Below, piece after piece: positions 10,917-23,061 of a DNA stretch of 64,000 bases (positions within the stretch are counted from its first letter, which is position 1; every line of letters starts with the position of its first letter). A model generated the notes under the pieces. It was not told the DNA's origin. It saw only the letters and a list, made by a program, of their open reading frames with translations, and ran no database searches. The stretch comes from Ostrinia nubilalis (lineage: Eukaryota; Arthropoda; Insecta; Lepidoptera; Crambidae). The stretch covers positions 6,019,001 through 6,083,000 of the forward strand of contig NC_087111.1 in assembly GCF_963855985.1 (NCBI RefSeq), in the 5' to 3' direction. The translations under genes were made by a program, and so were the position numbers.

Positions 10917-13449
10917 GTCGCTGCTTCCCACATCCATTGGAAGAGTGGGGGTAGTCCTGTTCTAAAAACACATGACTAAAGATAGTAATACATTTCATTA
11001 ATTACAGATGATTCTCAGAATTTCTTCCAATACGATCTCGGTTTTAATATTGCTAATTGAAATCGAACGAGCAAAACCCAATTTTACTTATTTTCAATTA
11101 TCATCAGTGCCCGCCACTTTGTTCATGTGGAAACCTCAATATTCATGATTGAATTTATTTCCAGTTACTCGTAGTTAAGACCTGCCATACTATAGTTACA
11201 TAGTAGGTAAATAACTTCTGACCGTGGTATAAATATCTTTGTTTTAGATCTTCCTTTGTCATCTGCTTTGCACTGGAGGAAAGTCTAGGAACTCCATAAT
11301 AAATAAAGCTTATACTTTGGGCCTCTCGCCCACGGCAACTAACTATTTGTAGAGATGCAGTAGCGATTCTGTCGCACGTTCACATCTATACAGTTGCAAT
11401 GCGGTCGCTAGCTGTGTGCCCTTGTTCACATAAACACGATTCAGTCGTGATGCAAACGCGATACTGTCGCGATGCAAACGCGATTCAGTAATTTCAGTAA
11501 TGGCACAAAATTACCTGCGATCGCTACAGTTGCCACACCCACCCTCCATCTATTCTCTCCCCGATGTCGTTCGACCGTTGCAATTTTATTTTATGATTGC
11601 GATCTGTAACATTTTGTTTTTCCATTTGAGGACAACGTTGCTTTCACTGGTTGGGTTTTTATTCTAGGTCAATGTATAGAGAGATCCTGGAAATAAGTTG
11701 CAGAGGAGCTAAAAAGTATTTTTGTATTTATAAACATTTACAATAACCACGGCTTTTTAATAAACGTTTTCTTTTCTGCATAGTTAATGAGTTTTCAGTA
11801 AAATATTTGCATAAAAGGATTATTGGGATTTCGTAGAATATTGGATCAAATAAATCTGGAAAAACCCGTTTTATGTAGAGGAGAGATATTTTATTTTAAT
11901 TTCCATATTTTTCATTAAGCCCTGGATCTGTTTTAACGAATTTTTAATGCAAAATATTATTTGTTTTAATAACCACAGGATATAGTTGGTAATTGAAATT
12001 ATAAGTAATGGGAATTAAAACATTTCATTTTAAATGAATGACCATTTTGAATGAAATAATGTAGCACTGAAGTGCTGAAACGGTATCACCAAAAATTGTT
12101 TTTTTTTTGTTACTAAATAAACGATGTGTTTATTTTTTACTTATGCTTTCAAAAATGTTAAACAATAACTAAATTAGTCATTTAGTCGTAGCTCTGTAAT
12201 GATTAAAATAATTACCAATATCTTATAATATTACCTAATTACCAATACTAATATTACTGTCCACAACATGTTTTAATCCAAAAGTTCATATTTTCGTATC
12301 CTTCCATTTACGTTATTTTTTAACTAAAATAGTAAATTTTTTTCGTAAGTTCCTTCCATTTTTTCGCCACACCTCGCGCTGCTCATTTGTCTAGCGCCGT
12401 TTTGTTATGATGAATGAGTGTAGAATCACAATCTCTGCCCACGTCGCGGTTCGTGAGGATTGCCTGAGATTGCAGCAGAGATTCATGGCCTGGGCACGTG
12501 ACTCATTAGACTCAAAACGAGATTGGTCTGGACCTGAAAAAAATGGGGAAATAGTAGGCAAATTATCAGTAATACCAGTAATACAGATATAATATTTAAA
12601 AACATTTTTTTATCATGTGGGCTACAGAAAGAACGGGACTTTTCCCATCTCTCGTTCCCACCGCTGCAACACCAATTGTTTGGGCTACAGAAACTGAATA
12701 TAAAAAGTTAATACTGGTATTGGGATAGGATGGGACACACTTATTGGTAACCGGGACTCATCCCACCAAACTTTTCACCACTGAAACCAAACCAGTAAAG
12801 ATGATGAACTTTATTGTCTAAATAAACATACAATTTAAATTTGTTCAGTGAGAATCTTTGAAAAAGAAAACGCTAATTATACCGCTTGTCCAGTAATTCC
12901 AGAACGCAAATTCCTTAAAAGAACGCAATTCTAGTCCTTAGTATGAACTGTACAATAAGATTTAATTAAAGTAGCTTTGACGTCAATAATTAGTTAGTTC
13001 TATAGGCGAAATTTTTTTCGTTAGTGCTAAAAATGAAATATAACGTCGAGTAATATTATAAATAAAAAATAAACTCCTAATTTATCAAAAGGTATTTAAA
13101 ACATTTCCAAACAGGCAATTCCATAAAATCCATTTTCCGATTGTAATTACATTCCCAAATAAAAACAAGAAACCCATAAATCTATACGAAATTTCACCGG
13201 GCAGCAAATTTTGTTTCGTTTTTCCCAATTCAATGAGGACATCAATTCATTAAGGAAGATCTGATTAATACTATCAATTACATTATTTTGCCGGCGATTT
13301 ATTCGAGGGGCAAACGTGAAAGGCAATTAATTTAATTTTTGTACTTGATCTACAGCGGAGATCAATTATGGACACGTGATTGGGAAGTGAGTTTCATTAA
13401 AAAGGTAGGAATTGGTATTTCATTTTGTAACGTGTGAAATTGTAGTATT
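10917..13449. other. Unassigned 2.5-kb stretch
   Basis: No gene recognised. Local features are a 17-bp direct repeat near 11451 and 11472 (GTCG.GATGCAAACGCGAT) and AT-rich tracts. A 61-codon open frame at 12407-12592 has no domain features. Confidence 0.3.
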
Positions 13450-13455
13450 AAGACA

Positions 13456-13784
13456 TTTTTTTTATCCACAATGAAGAAGCTCTGGGCCAGTATCTCACCT
13501 GATCGTAAGTGACGATCAGGCCGAAGGTGGAAGCGAGCTTCACCCGGAATCCTCAACCACGGAGGAACTTAGATATCTTACCTCTATCTGCCGGAACACA
13601 ATAATGCTGTTAACATTGTTGTTATGGCGACAGACTTAAGCAAGATGGTGGTAGCTAGCCAGGCGGACTTAGAACAAGCCCTACCAACCAAACCGAACAA
13701 AATCTGCCCCCACTGGGAATCGAACCCGGGACCTCTTCGTCTGAAGCAGGTGGTCTTACCACTAGACCACAGAGGCGGTTATAA
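13456..13784 (-). mobile_element. tRNA-derived SINE with target duplication
   Basis: On the minus strand the head contains an A box (TGGTCTAGTGGTAAG) and a B box (GGTTCGATTCC), as in a tRNA gene. A body with CTTCCACCTTCGGCCTGATC follows, and the 3' end is GTGGATAAAAAAAATG. The 6-bp sequence AAGACA flanks it at 13450-13455 and 13785-13790, a plausible target-site duplication. A truncated second copy lies at 35378-35470. The tRNA-like part is fused to the SINE body, so it is not a tRNA gene. Confidence 0.8.
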
Positions 13785-13790
13785 AAGACA

Positions 13791-14430
13791 GGACATAGTA
13801 AAAGTGTGTTACCAGACGTGTTCGCGTTTATTATAATCTCTACCATAGTATAAAACAAGGTCTTTCCACTTGTCTAAGAAATGCTGCTTAATTCATTTCA
13901 TTATACACACACCTTACACATAAACACACCACACACATACACACACCACAAATACACACACACCACACTCATACATACAGCGCGCCTAAAGTAGTATGTT
14001 TATGGAACATTTTTACGGAAGTGGGTGTTAGTAGTCGCACCAGTTTTCTGGAACTATTGCGGCTATTATCGTACACGCTTTTTCATGTACAAATTTTCTT
14101 GTTTCCAATAAATTAATTTAGATTTTTTTAATTTTTTTAGGTAATAACAATTCAGGCAGGTTTCTTTTTTACAGACCAAAAGGTTGCTATTATGACGGCT
14201 ATCTTTTAAGTCGTGGAACCTTGTGAATGAAACCACGGTAAATTGACAACAATTGATTTCTCTTGTGTCTTTCTGGTACTTGAAGGGTTAAGGATACCTA
14301 ACTAAACCGTTTTTTTTAAACTTTATCTTCCTTGCGATAAAATAGGACGGGTCTTTTTAAAATGTCGATGAAAATAATTTGGTCCAATATTTTTTTTTTT
14401 AAAGATTGTTAGCAATTGTATTTATAATAC
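13791..14430. other. Unassigned, with AC-rich low complexity
   Basis: A degenerate (CA)n run occupies about 13905-13980. Nothing else was recognised. Confidence 0.35.
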
Positions 14431-14431
14431 C

Positions 14432-14575
14432 ACTCGTAACACAAGTATTGCAAATTGCACTAATTGTGCAATACTTGTGTTACGAGTGGGCTCACCAAAA
14501 TAGTCGAGCGACGGTGGGATTCGAAACCGCTTTCCTCGGATCTCGAGTCGGCCGCTCCGGCCCCTATGTCATGTA
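14432..14575 (-). repeat. Hairpin with tRNA-like (SINE-like) sequence
   Basis: CCACTCGTAACACAAGTATT at 14432 is mirrored perfectly near 14470-14490, giving a roughly 23-bp stem with a short loop. Beyond it, on the minus strand, a B-box-like GGTTTCGAATCCC lies within a GC-rich tRNA-like segment (14515-14570). This could be the remnant of a SINE whose 3' end folds back. Confidence 0.5.
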
Positions 14576-15173
14576 CAATGTAAAGTATAAAATTCCAAGT
14601 CCGTTCAGTTATATGCAGTTCGTTTAGAATTGGCTCGTCGAACAACTCATTCTCTACTCACAAATCTAAAGTTATGTTCGCTTACCGTTTGAAACATAAA
14701 GCTTTTCTCCAACTTGAGACTAAGTTGCAAATTAATTTAAGTGGTGTGCACTCAAAGTTGAGTATGCGGGACGCTTGCGTGTGTGTTCATCAAAGTATAC
14801 AAACGCTTTCGTAACTTTTGAAGATTGTTTATTAGGTTTTAGGATGTTATGTGTCTTTGGAGTTGGTTTGGGGAATTTAATAAGCGTGACAAAAGTATAT
14901 TTCTTTTTGTTTCCTAGGCATATTTTTAGGTATTTTCGCCTTGATTATTATAGTGATACGGATTTGTATGGTCGAGATAAAAAGTTTAAAAGATAGGTGA
15001 TCAACAATAGGAGTAGATTTTTCGCTCAAATTCTGGATAGTGTGCCAGCTTAAAAAAGGTGTGAGGTTTTAAGTGTGCACGGTGTTACATTTAAAAAATC
15101 TACGCCTCTTTTAGTGCGTAGTAGGTATTACACACGCAAACCGCACTAAGCACATTACATTGTCAAAGTACAA
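14576..15173. other. Unassigned stretch
   Basis: No gene or element termini recognised. Confidence 0.3.
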
Positions 15174-15176
15174 TAA

Positions 15177-15322
15177 CGCCCGTATTCACAAACATTACTA
15201 TGAGGTCTCACAGTGCGCGTGGACGCACAGGGTGACACAAGAACCAATCACAGAGCTCTATTCAACGCTGTGCGTTCGATTTGCTGCTTCACATAAGCAA
15301 GCATCGTTTGTGAATACAGGCG
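15177..15322. mobile_element. Harbinger-like MITE, 146 bp, best-preserved copy
   Basis: CGCCCGTATTCACAAACATT and the mirrored GTTTGTGAATACAGGCG end the element. TAA flanks both sides (15174-15176 and 15323-15325). It is in the opposite orientation to 4201-4346 and the same length. Confidence 0.85.
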
Positions 15323-15325
15323 TAA

Positions 15326-15814
15326 ACTTGCTTGATTATTATGATATTTATTTAAAAGTAGGTCCCTAAGTAGTTTGATTGCTTTAAATTAAATAAAACT
15401 TTACCCTAGCGAGAAATAAATCCCAAAGCTAATGTACGAAAATTAAATATTGAATTTCATATCTGTGATTGACGAAAGTTTGTGTGCTTGCTTAAATATA
15501 ATTGATGCTAACGATGAAATTATTTTAGTATGAACCTTTAGTACCTACCTACCTTCGTTGTGGGTCACATGAATGTCACCCAACTTTCAACAATAGATTC
15601 GCAAATAATAATTGCTGCTATATTAGAGGCTACATTTCTATAACGACTACAATGCTGTACAATTACTCAAGCTCATGCAACTATGACGTCAGCGCCATTT
15701 CTTCACAATGCGCGGATTATGTACCAGAAGGCTGTATTCAATAGCTATGATAATTCAAAGAGAACAGCCTGTACACTTTTTGAAAATTTTTGAGTTAATT
15801 TATGTAATGAAGTG
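15326..15814. other. Unassigned stretch
   Basis: No gene or clear repeat recognised. Confidence 0.3.
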
Positions 15815-15978
15815 TGCGTAACGGAAAGCGCAGGACGTCCACTTGGTGGACGAGGTGGACCGATGACCTCATAAAGATAGCTGGAAGGCGCTAGAAGCAG
15901 GCTGCTACCAACTGGTCATTATGGAAATCTTTGGGGAGGCCAATATACAGTAGGTAGTGGATGTCCTATGGGTGAAAT
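15815..15978 (+). mobile_element. RTE-like 3' end fragment
   Basis: Matches the terminal coding block (GGTGGACCGATGACCTCATA region through TGGGGAGGCCAATATAC) and ends in an ATGATGATGATAAT tail. It is diverged and frame-broken. Confidence 0.65.
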
Positions 15979-16029
15979 GATGATGATAATGCCACTGATT
16001 ACATACATATAGCACTGAGACCAGGCCTT

Positions 16030-16152
16030 GCCGGTCACTTGCTTAGCGAAGCAAGATAATGCTATGCTTGGTGTTTCTTTATGAGACCGAATCAAAATTA
16101 GAACATTCGTACACGAACTAACTAAAGCCGCTGACATAGCCCGACAGATTAT
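16030..16152 (+). mobile_element. RTE-like fragment upstream in the gene but downstream in the DNA
   Basis: Codes for the block GVSL-DRIRNE to TKAADIARQI, which belongs upstream of the block at 15815-15978 in an intact element. The inverted order means two separate insertions or a rearrangement. Confidence 0.6.
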
Positions 16153-16158
16153 TATGTA

Positions 16159-17095
16159 TTAAGGGAGAGTCCGCTAATTTGGACCAGTTTTTTTCAATCC
16201 CATTTTACACATAGTTTTCTTTTGTTTTTGCTAATGTTCATGGTATATAATTAAAGATAAATTATTCAACTTACTATTTCGTAGGTATTAATCAACACAA
16301 TTGTTGTATATTTAGCACAAATCAACTAAATACGAGTTAAGAGCTTCGGTCCAATTTAGCCAACCGGTTCGATAATTTGTACCACAGGGTTACTAAATTG
16401 GATTTCAATAAATTTCAAGCCTATAAAAAAACTATGGCAAAATATTATACGATACATTCTTAACAAATTAGGTAACGAAAAGGAACAGTACTTAATAACA
16501 TAGACAATTGATATTGTTTTACACGTTATCACGATTTTGAGTAAAAGTTTTGTAATTCCAATTATCGTAACGCACACTTGTATCTAATCTACTTTGCCAG
16601 TCTTTTGCTTTCATTTATTATTAGTCAAACATAACTACGCTATTATAACTTCAAAATATGATTTACTAAAAAAAATTTCAAAATCCTTTGGTAAAGTTCC
16701 ATACAACTTGATGTGGTACAATTTAGCCGACTAGGTGATAGTGCTTTTAAAAAATCGCTAAAAAATATAGCTAATAAATACCGAAAAATGTTTCAAATAA
16801 TTGTAATCCACACTAATTTACGCTTCTAAATAACATATTAGAAACATCCTGTGATTAAATTTAACAAAATTACAAACTAAACATGCATTGTCAAAAGTTA
16901 CTTGAAAACAATGAAAAAATACTTTTCAAAATAAAACACACGTGTTCGTTGTCACGGCAATAACCACATGGCCGATATTAATTGAATTTAGTTGTGTATC
17001 GCTGAGTGTTGCAATTACAGACATTCAATAAATACTTTACGCAATATGAGGGTGGTACAATTTACCCGGCGGTACAATATACCGAACTCTCCCCT
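16159..17095. mobile_element. TIR DNA element, about 935 bp
   Basis: AAGGGAGAGTCCGCTAATTT at the left is an imperfect inverse of the right end, which reads GGTACAATATACCGAACTCT then CCCCT. Variants of GGTACAATTTAGCC recur inside. There is no transposase frame. The superfamily is unresolved. Confidence 0.65.
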
Positions 17096-17099
17096 ATGT

Positions 17100-17525
17100 T
17101 ATTTATTTAATAATAATGTTAATAATTTAGTATTATGTTATTTATTTAATACTCCATTCAGTGACATAGCCATTCTTATAAATATTCAATCATTCATGTG
17201 TCGTTTTTGACAAATTCGCTAGTTTTGGTGTTAAACATGGCTGATCTAGCTAGGCTATGTCGGACACACTATTCAGAGGGAGCCATTTATCTCACTAATC
17301 ATTAGTTTCCCATTGTCTTGCAGATGTCTAAGTGACGATCTATATTTAGGAGACAAGTAAATTATAAGGAGAATGAGTCAAGATAATCTTGGAGGTATTT
17401 AAGAAATTCGATGTTTCAAACAAATTCCGTTCACTGTTGGATAAAAGCCTCCCCACGGTATTAACACGGTAATTAGTGCCTTTGAAAAAGTTGCAAATAA
17501 AAAATGTTCTTGTAGAAACCTATCT
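17100..17525. other. Unassigned, with local duplication
   Basis: A TATGTTATTTATTTAATA block occurs twice between 17095 and 17155. Nothing else was recognised. Confidence 0.35.
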
Positions 17526-17529
17526 ATCC

Positions 17530-17721
17530 AAAAGGTCACTCATTGACTGACACACTCACTCATCACGAAATTTCAGAAACTACAAGTGATAGGAGTCTAA
17601 AATTTCGCATGGGGGTTACTTTTAGAAAGTAGGTGCTCACTAAGATGGGATTTTACAAAATTCAATCCCTAAGGTGGTAAAACGGGATCCACGCGTACGA
17701 TGTCGCGGGCGGCCGCTAGTA
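17530..17721 (+). mobile_element. Helitron-like 3' end fragment
   Basis: Ends in GGGATCCACGCGTACGATGT then a CGCGGGCGGCCG hairpin and CTAG followed by T. Upstream text (ACTCACTCATCACGAAATTT, GCATGGGGGTTACTTTTAG) is the degenerate body seen in related lepidopteran repeats. The 5' end was not located. Confidence 0.5.
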
Positions 17722-18109
17722 TTAAATAAATATCCTTGTACATTTTAAATTGCGCCATCTGGTTCCAAAATAAGCAAAGCTTGTTCTATTATCATAATTT
17801 CTTAAAATTTTTGTCTTTTCCAACAATTCTATAAAGAATCGTGCATAAAATTACTGGAATTCCAAACTAATTTTGTAACTCAGAAATATTATAAATAAGC
17901 ACCGATTATTATACTGTCAAAGGAAATCACGTCAGCAATTTTTGTAACTCAATACAAATTTCCATGGAAATCCGCTTGCAAGTACGATACAAAGGTATTG
18001 TTCTTTTTTGTGGAAACGCGCCAACAATACGGCTTAGGGTGTTGGATTCTAAAAACCGATTTGTATTCATTAAGTAAGCGAAAACAATACACCGTAGGCG
18101 ACTGCTTTA
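17722..18109. other. Unassigned stretch
   Basis: AT-rich; no gene seen. Confidence 0.3.
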
Positions 18110-18111
18110 TA

Positions 18112-18566
18112 CAGGGTGTAAGGGATAAATTGGAAACTTGCTGGGAATATTCATTACCGTTTTGTATGATCGTAACTTTCTCGGAAATGAGATTATGATT
18201 ATCTGTACTTGATAGATTAAACTGAATATATTGGTAGGTATCTTATGATTATTAATCATATTCTAATTATTTATTAAAGTCTTGCAAAAAAATATTACCC
18301 TATAGAAAATTTTGCCCCGTATTAGGTAACCAGTAATCCATTTTAAAATACAAACATTACTGCGTATCGGATCCTATACTAGAAGTGTTGCGTTCGATAA
18401 AAAGAAGCTTGTCACCGTGAATAATTAAAAAAAATAATTGTGAAACACTTATTAATAACAGTTAAACTTTAACGTTTGTTTGAAGTAAAACGGCTTTTCT
18501 TAGACTTAATTTGGGAAATTTGCTCTTTTACTATGATAGTTTTACAAATATGTCTCCAACACCCTG
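18112..18566. mobile_element. Mariner-type non-autonomous element, 455 bp
   Basis: CAGGGTGT at the left and ACACCCTG at the right are inverted and flanked by TA (18110-18111 and 18567-18568). TA duplication with a CAG-starting TIR points to Tc1/mariner. No transposase frame remains. Confidence 0.65.
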
Positions 18567-18569
18567 TAT

Positions 18570-19597
18570 ATCTAGGGTGGTTAGTTTATTCGTGCACTAT
18601 TTGTGCAATAGGTGTTTGCTTGAGGTCGCACACAAAGCTTTAGTTGTAAATTGAAATTAATGTTCAAGGAATTTTGATCCAAATAGATTTCAATATTAAA
18701 ATTACATTAGTGTTGGTTTGCGTATTATCCAATACATTTATCTTTTGTATTTATGATTAATGACTATAAGTAATTGAGCCATAATCTCGGAGATCATTAT
18801 GTTGGACAAGAATTGGGTAATAGACACTAATAAAATAAATAATCATTCAAAAGCAGAACTTCTCCCGAATAAAGGTTTATTTTATTCGCAATTATTATAA
18901 GTAACATTTTTAGTTATCTACCAAATTGAAAAATAGGTAACAAATAAACAATAATTTTATAATTATATTTACATATACTTAAAGTTACTTAAAAACTAAA
19001 ATTTAAAAATACTATTTCCTCAATTGAATTTGATAACAATGTTATTTAGCTCTAGTTATTTTAAAGGAGTTTAAAAGTGAACATTTTTTATTAAATAAAA
19101 TGACCTGTTTGTAAAAACAATCACACACAAACAATTGCTTTTTGTATTTGTTGAAATCTCATCCCAACTTGGACATCGCATCGACAAACCACTCGAAGAA
19201 TTTTCACTTTAAAACGTGTACTTTTGTTAAAAAGAGAGAACAAAGTCCTACAGCGTGAAAACTTTGTAGCACCTAGTAAAATTTTGCTACGAACGCATCC
19301 AGTGCTACGAATTACGACCTCACTTCAGCGGTGCTACACTACAGTGTAGTCTAGTGGACAATAAACAAGCAAAAGGCGACTGGTATGTTTACCTCTGCCT
19401 GCATTGTTTACATTGCACACCGCTGTTAATGTTTACCGCTGAAATTAACGTTAAAAGTTTTAGTTAGCGGTTTTACTGGGAGTTTTAATTGTCTTTGTGG
19501 ACGAAGGCATTTTTATTTTGTCGCCGGTTATGGATCGGAGACACGTGGAAGCTTTTATAGGTGAAGTAATAACGGTAGTGTTAAACTTTCCGATCTA
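18570..19597. other. Unassigned 1-kb stretch
   Basis: AT-rich. Several TGCTAC words cluster at 19262-19345, including a small palindrome at 19333-19350. No gene seen. Confidence 0.3.
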
Positions 19598-19599
19598 TA

Positions 19600-20272
19600 C
19601 AGTGTGTCCGGGCATGTAGTGATCAAACTTTAAGGGCGTAATCTATGGACAATTTTATCGGTGAAAATACTTTAAATTTGGGGCTTGACCCATTTCTCGC
19701 ATATTTACAAGGATTTAAGTTTTTAATTTTAAGTTTTCACCTCTTCCTTCAAAAACAAGTGATAGCGTGGGTAGTTTAACATTAATAAGCAAAATTTTTT
19801 TTATCATGCGATAGCCAATAAAATTATCTATTAGTAGAAGTAGAAAACAGATACAAGTTTCATACATTTTAAGGGTGTAAGAATGGATTTAATTAGAAAT
19901 AAACACGATTTTTTTCACATCTTTTTCAGTTATATATGTTGATAGCCCAATAAAATAAATAAATAAGTTATTTCCCAACACAAGAAAAACCAGGTCGTTA
20001 AGGTATGTTTTATTTGCATTTTATTATTAGTATTTGAGCTATTCTACAAAACGAATGTAAATTTATTAGTCTACGCTTTTTGCTTATTAATGTTAAACTA
20101 CCCACGCTATCACTTGTTTTTGAAGGAAGAGGTGAAAACTTAAAATTAAAAACTTAAATCCTTGTAAATATGCGAGAAATGGGTCAAGCCCCAAATTTAA
20201 AGTATTTTCACCGATAAAATTGTCCATAGATTACGCCCTTAAAGTTTGATCACTACATGCCCGGACACACTG
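19600..20272. mobile_element. Long fold-back element, 673 bp, TA-flanked
   Basis: The first ~193 bp (19600-19793) are repeated almost perfectly in inverse at about 20080-20272, starting CAGTGTGTCCGGGCATGTAG and ending with its complement. TA flanks both ends (19598-19599 and 20273-20274). The ~286-bp centre is AT-rich with no transposase frame. This is a Tc1/mariner-type MITE with very long inverted repeats. Part of the centre has a relative at about 39930-40175. Confidence 0.85.
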
Positions 20273-20274
20273 TA

Positions 20275-20924
20275 TAGTTTAAGTATTGTGACTTGCTCAC
20301 TCGAAAAATCTAAAGAAAGAAAACATTTTGGGTAGGTACTTACTACTTAACATAGTCCCATAAATTTTAATAATTACAGAAAAATAAGTAGGTATTATAA
20401 AAAAAAAACAATTAAAGGCAACAAAGGCAAGGCACGTAGTGTCTGTGCTCGCTGTAAATGAATTAAAGACACCTCATGTGAAAAAACTTTGTAATATGTA
20501 CGTAAAGAATTGTTGATTTTATAGGAAATATCCAGAAACCAAAACATTTGTGGAATACTAGGTCGATGTCTTATGGGAGCGCTATGCAAATACCAGTCTC
20601 AATAGCAGTTCGAACATAATCAAAACAGCCCAGTGTTATTCTCTGCTACGGACACGCTCAGTGCTACGTGCTACGGTGACTACGAACAATACCTACGTAT
20701 GGAACTTAAAAATAAAATACGTACAGTAGTTCCATTAACCTCTATTTTAATTACCGCACTAGTAGTTGCTAATATTATGGCAATGTCCTCCAGCAAACAG
20801 TGTTATATTTAGTGCCCACACTAACTCATATTATTACATAGAAATGACCCACCATAATGGTAGCTTTTACGCCCGTTGCAGATTTTACGAAACCGCACAT
20901 ACTACTGTAATTAACATTTTTGGT
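20275..20924. other. Unassigned stretch
   Basis: No gene or element recognised; GCTAC-rich words recur near 20640-20690. Confidence 0.3.
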
Positions 20925-21032
20925 GGACCTATGATCTTGTAAAGGTCACGGGAAGCGCCTGGATTCGGACAGCATAGAACCGGTCACTATGGAAAGTCTT
21001 TGTCCAGCAGTGGACATCCGTTGGTTTCAACC
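20925..21032 (+). mobile_element. RTE-like 3' fragment of the GTCCAGCAGTGG subtype
   Basis: Matches the terminal coding block with the variant CTTTGTCCAGCAGTGGACAT. It lies tail to tail with the next entry. Confidence 0.6.
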
Positions 21033-21039
21033 ATCTTCA

Positions 21040-21195
21040 GTTTCATCATCATCATCATCATCAATTCAGCCATAGGACGTCCACTGCTGAACATAGGCCT
21101 CCCCTATTATGTCAATGTCGATCGATTGGTAGCGGCCTGCGTCCAGCGCCTTCTTCCTACCTTTATGATGTCTTCGGTCCACCTTGTGGGTCATC
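21040..21195 (-). mobile_element. RTE-like 3' fragment of the GTTCAGCAGTGG subtype
   Basis: On the minus strand it runs from the GGACCGAAGACATCATAAAG block to GTTCAGCAGTGGACGTCCTA and a (GAT)n tail, which appears here as CATCATCATCATCATCA at 21042-21060. Confidence 0.7.
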
Positions 21196-21199
21196 AGTT

Positions 21200-22360
21200 T
21201 GTTTTGAAAATTTTCATTCGTTGAAAACTATGTAGGGCAGGGTTTCTGTATGTCTGTATATTGTGTTGGTGACTACTAACAATAAATACAGGCGACAGCT
21301 GAAGACCAGTGTAAATGTTTACACGTAGCGTTGTTTACATTCAGCATTAGTTCGTGCGATTAGTAGCAGGGAGATGTGGGAAATTTCCCACAAAATGGGA
21401 ATCCTTATGAATATTTTAGGCGTCTGCTTTTGTTATTTTGGGAAACTTGAAAATTTACGCTGGGTAATTGAGAAAATAATAATGTTTTTATTGAGATAAA
21501 TAGCACCTTACACTCTTCGGGATATTTTTCTAAAATAAAACAATAAATAAAAATAAAAAATACATTCATTAAAAACACACTTCAATTTAATAGATCCAAA
21601 ATTTTTATTGAAAAATGTTACACTACTGTTATTCCAGAAAGCTGACAAGGGTTTAAAATACACCTTATTTAAACGGGGCTTAAAAAAATATTACATCGAA
21701 TTTAAATTCAAAACACGACAAATTGACTTGATCAATAAAAATATTACAACATATTATCGAGTTTCCTATTCACGAAAACATTATTACAGCTGAAAACATC
21801 TTTATTCAGACGTCTGCAATTCGTTTTGTTATTCATGAGCATTCGCAATGAAGTCATTTTTAGCGAACGTCCGAATTTGAATTTAAAATTTAATGCTTCA
21901 GTAATTATTTAAGCGACTATACTACTAGAAAGGTCTGCTTTACTAAATAATAGGAAAAAGCAATGTAAGGTTTTGAAATTACTTATGTAATAACACTTCA
22001 CTTTTTCCCATATTTGTCATTTATAAAGTAACAAATGTTATGTCTATCTTTTTTTATAATGCACCTACAGATTTAATAAGAGAAAGAAGTACGAGTATGT
22101 TTAATAATTATTTTTATTTTATTTATTAGGACAACCAACAAGACAAACACGCATACATGGAATTACTATAACTAAAAGTGCTTAAAACTTAATTAATTCC
22201 ATTTCATCATCACAGACCAATATTACATTACATCATACTATTATTACATCGGATTATTGCATAAAGTAAGATAAGTACCTACTATGTATAAATATTTCTT
22301 TATCGATCTTACTATCAAGTAACAACTAGTTTACCACCCACTTACCGATTTCAAATTAGA
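21200..22360. other. Mostly unassigned; possible retroposon tail
   Basis: The minus strand near 22140-22100 reads GGTTGTCCTAATAAATAAAA, like the end of a polyadenylated retroposon. No gene seen. Confidence 0.35.
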
Positions 22361-22366
22361 TATTAT

Positions 22367-22520
22367 CATCATCATCATCATTTAGGCACCCAATGATTAC
22401 CACATCGCGATCGCCCGGTTAGCAGCGGCCTGCATCCAGCGCCTTCCTGCTACCTTTATGAGGTCGTCGGATCAACTTATGGGTGGACGTCTCACGCTAC
22501 TCTTTCAAGTTGGACAAAAT
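22367..22520 (-). mobile_element. RTE-like 3' fragment
   Basis: A minus-strand copy of the terminal block with (GAT)n tail (ATCATCATCATCATCATTTA at 22362). The region where GTTCAGCAGTGG is expected has been replaced by diverged sequence. Confidence 0.6.
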
Positions 22521-22524
22521 GAGG

Positions 22525-22915
22525 TTTATGCATAATATCTCGATTCATTTAATGTATATTTTCATAAATAATCTTTTCCTTCTATTTTCCACTCAGTTCA
22601 TTTTCCTTCTGTATTAATATTAATTTAAATACTGAATTATTCAAGTACAGTTCGGCACAGAACCTCTTATTATATTATGATTTTAAATGTAATTACACTG
22701 GAGTCGGATAAATAATGCAAAAGTAGATACTCTAATACAAAGATTCCATAAAAATGTTTTTGTAACATTAGGTACCTACATCTACATACTTATATCATTT
22801 TTTAATTTATTTTGATTGTGATACCTACGAGTATGAATGCGCAATTTGTTCACAAAGTCAATTATTGTCTATTTATTGATTTCCGAGCAACTAACAACAC
22901 GATTATGTTCCAAAA
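22525..22915. other. Unassigned stretch
   Basis: AT-rich, no gene seen. Confidence 0.3.
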
Positions 22916-22917
22916 TA

Positions 22918-23059
22918 CTGAACTGTCCAATCCATGACATTGACAGTGGGGCGCCACCGTCAATACCGGATCGCTGGTTCCGATTTTTGCCATGTTGGAA
23001 ACCGTATAGTTGAACGATGGTAGTTCCCCCCTGTCATTGAGTTTGGTGGGACAGTTCAG
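22918..23059. mobile_element. Short MITE, 142 bp
   Basis: CTGAACTGTCC at the left mirrors GGACAGTTCAG at the right; subterminal TGACATTGACAGTGGGG and CCCCCCTGTCATTGA are also inverted. No coding capacity. Confidence 0.65.
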
Positions 23060-23061
23060 CG

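Noticed and set aside
13690..13784. tRNA gene candidate on the minus strand
   Set aside because: It is the head of a SINE with its own target duplication and a truncated relative at 35378-35470.
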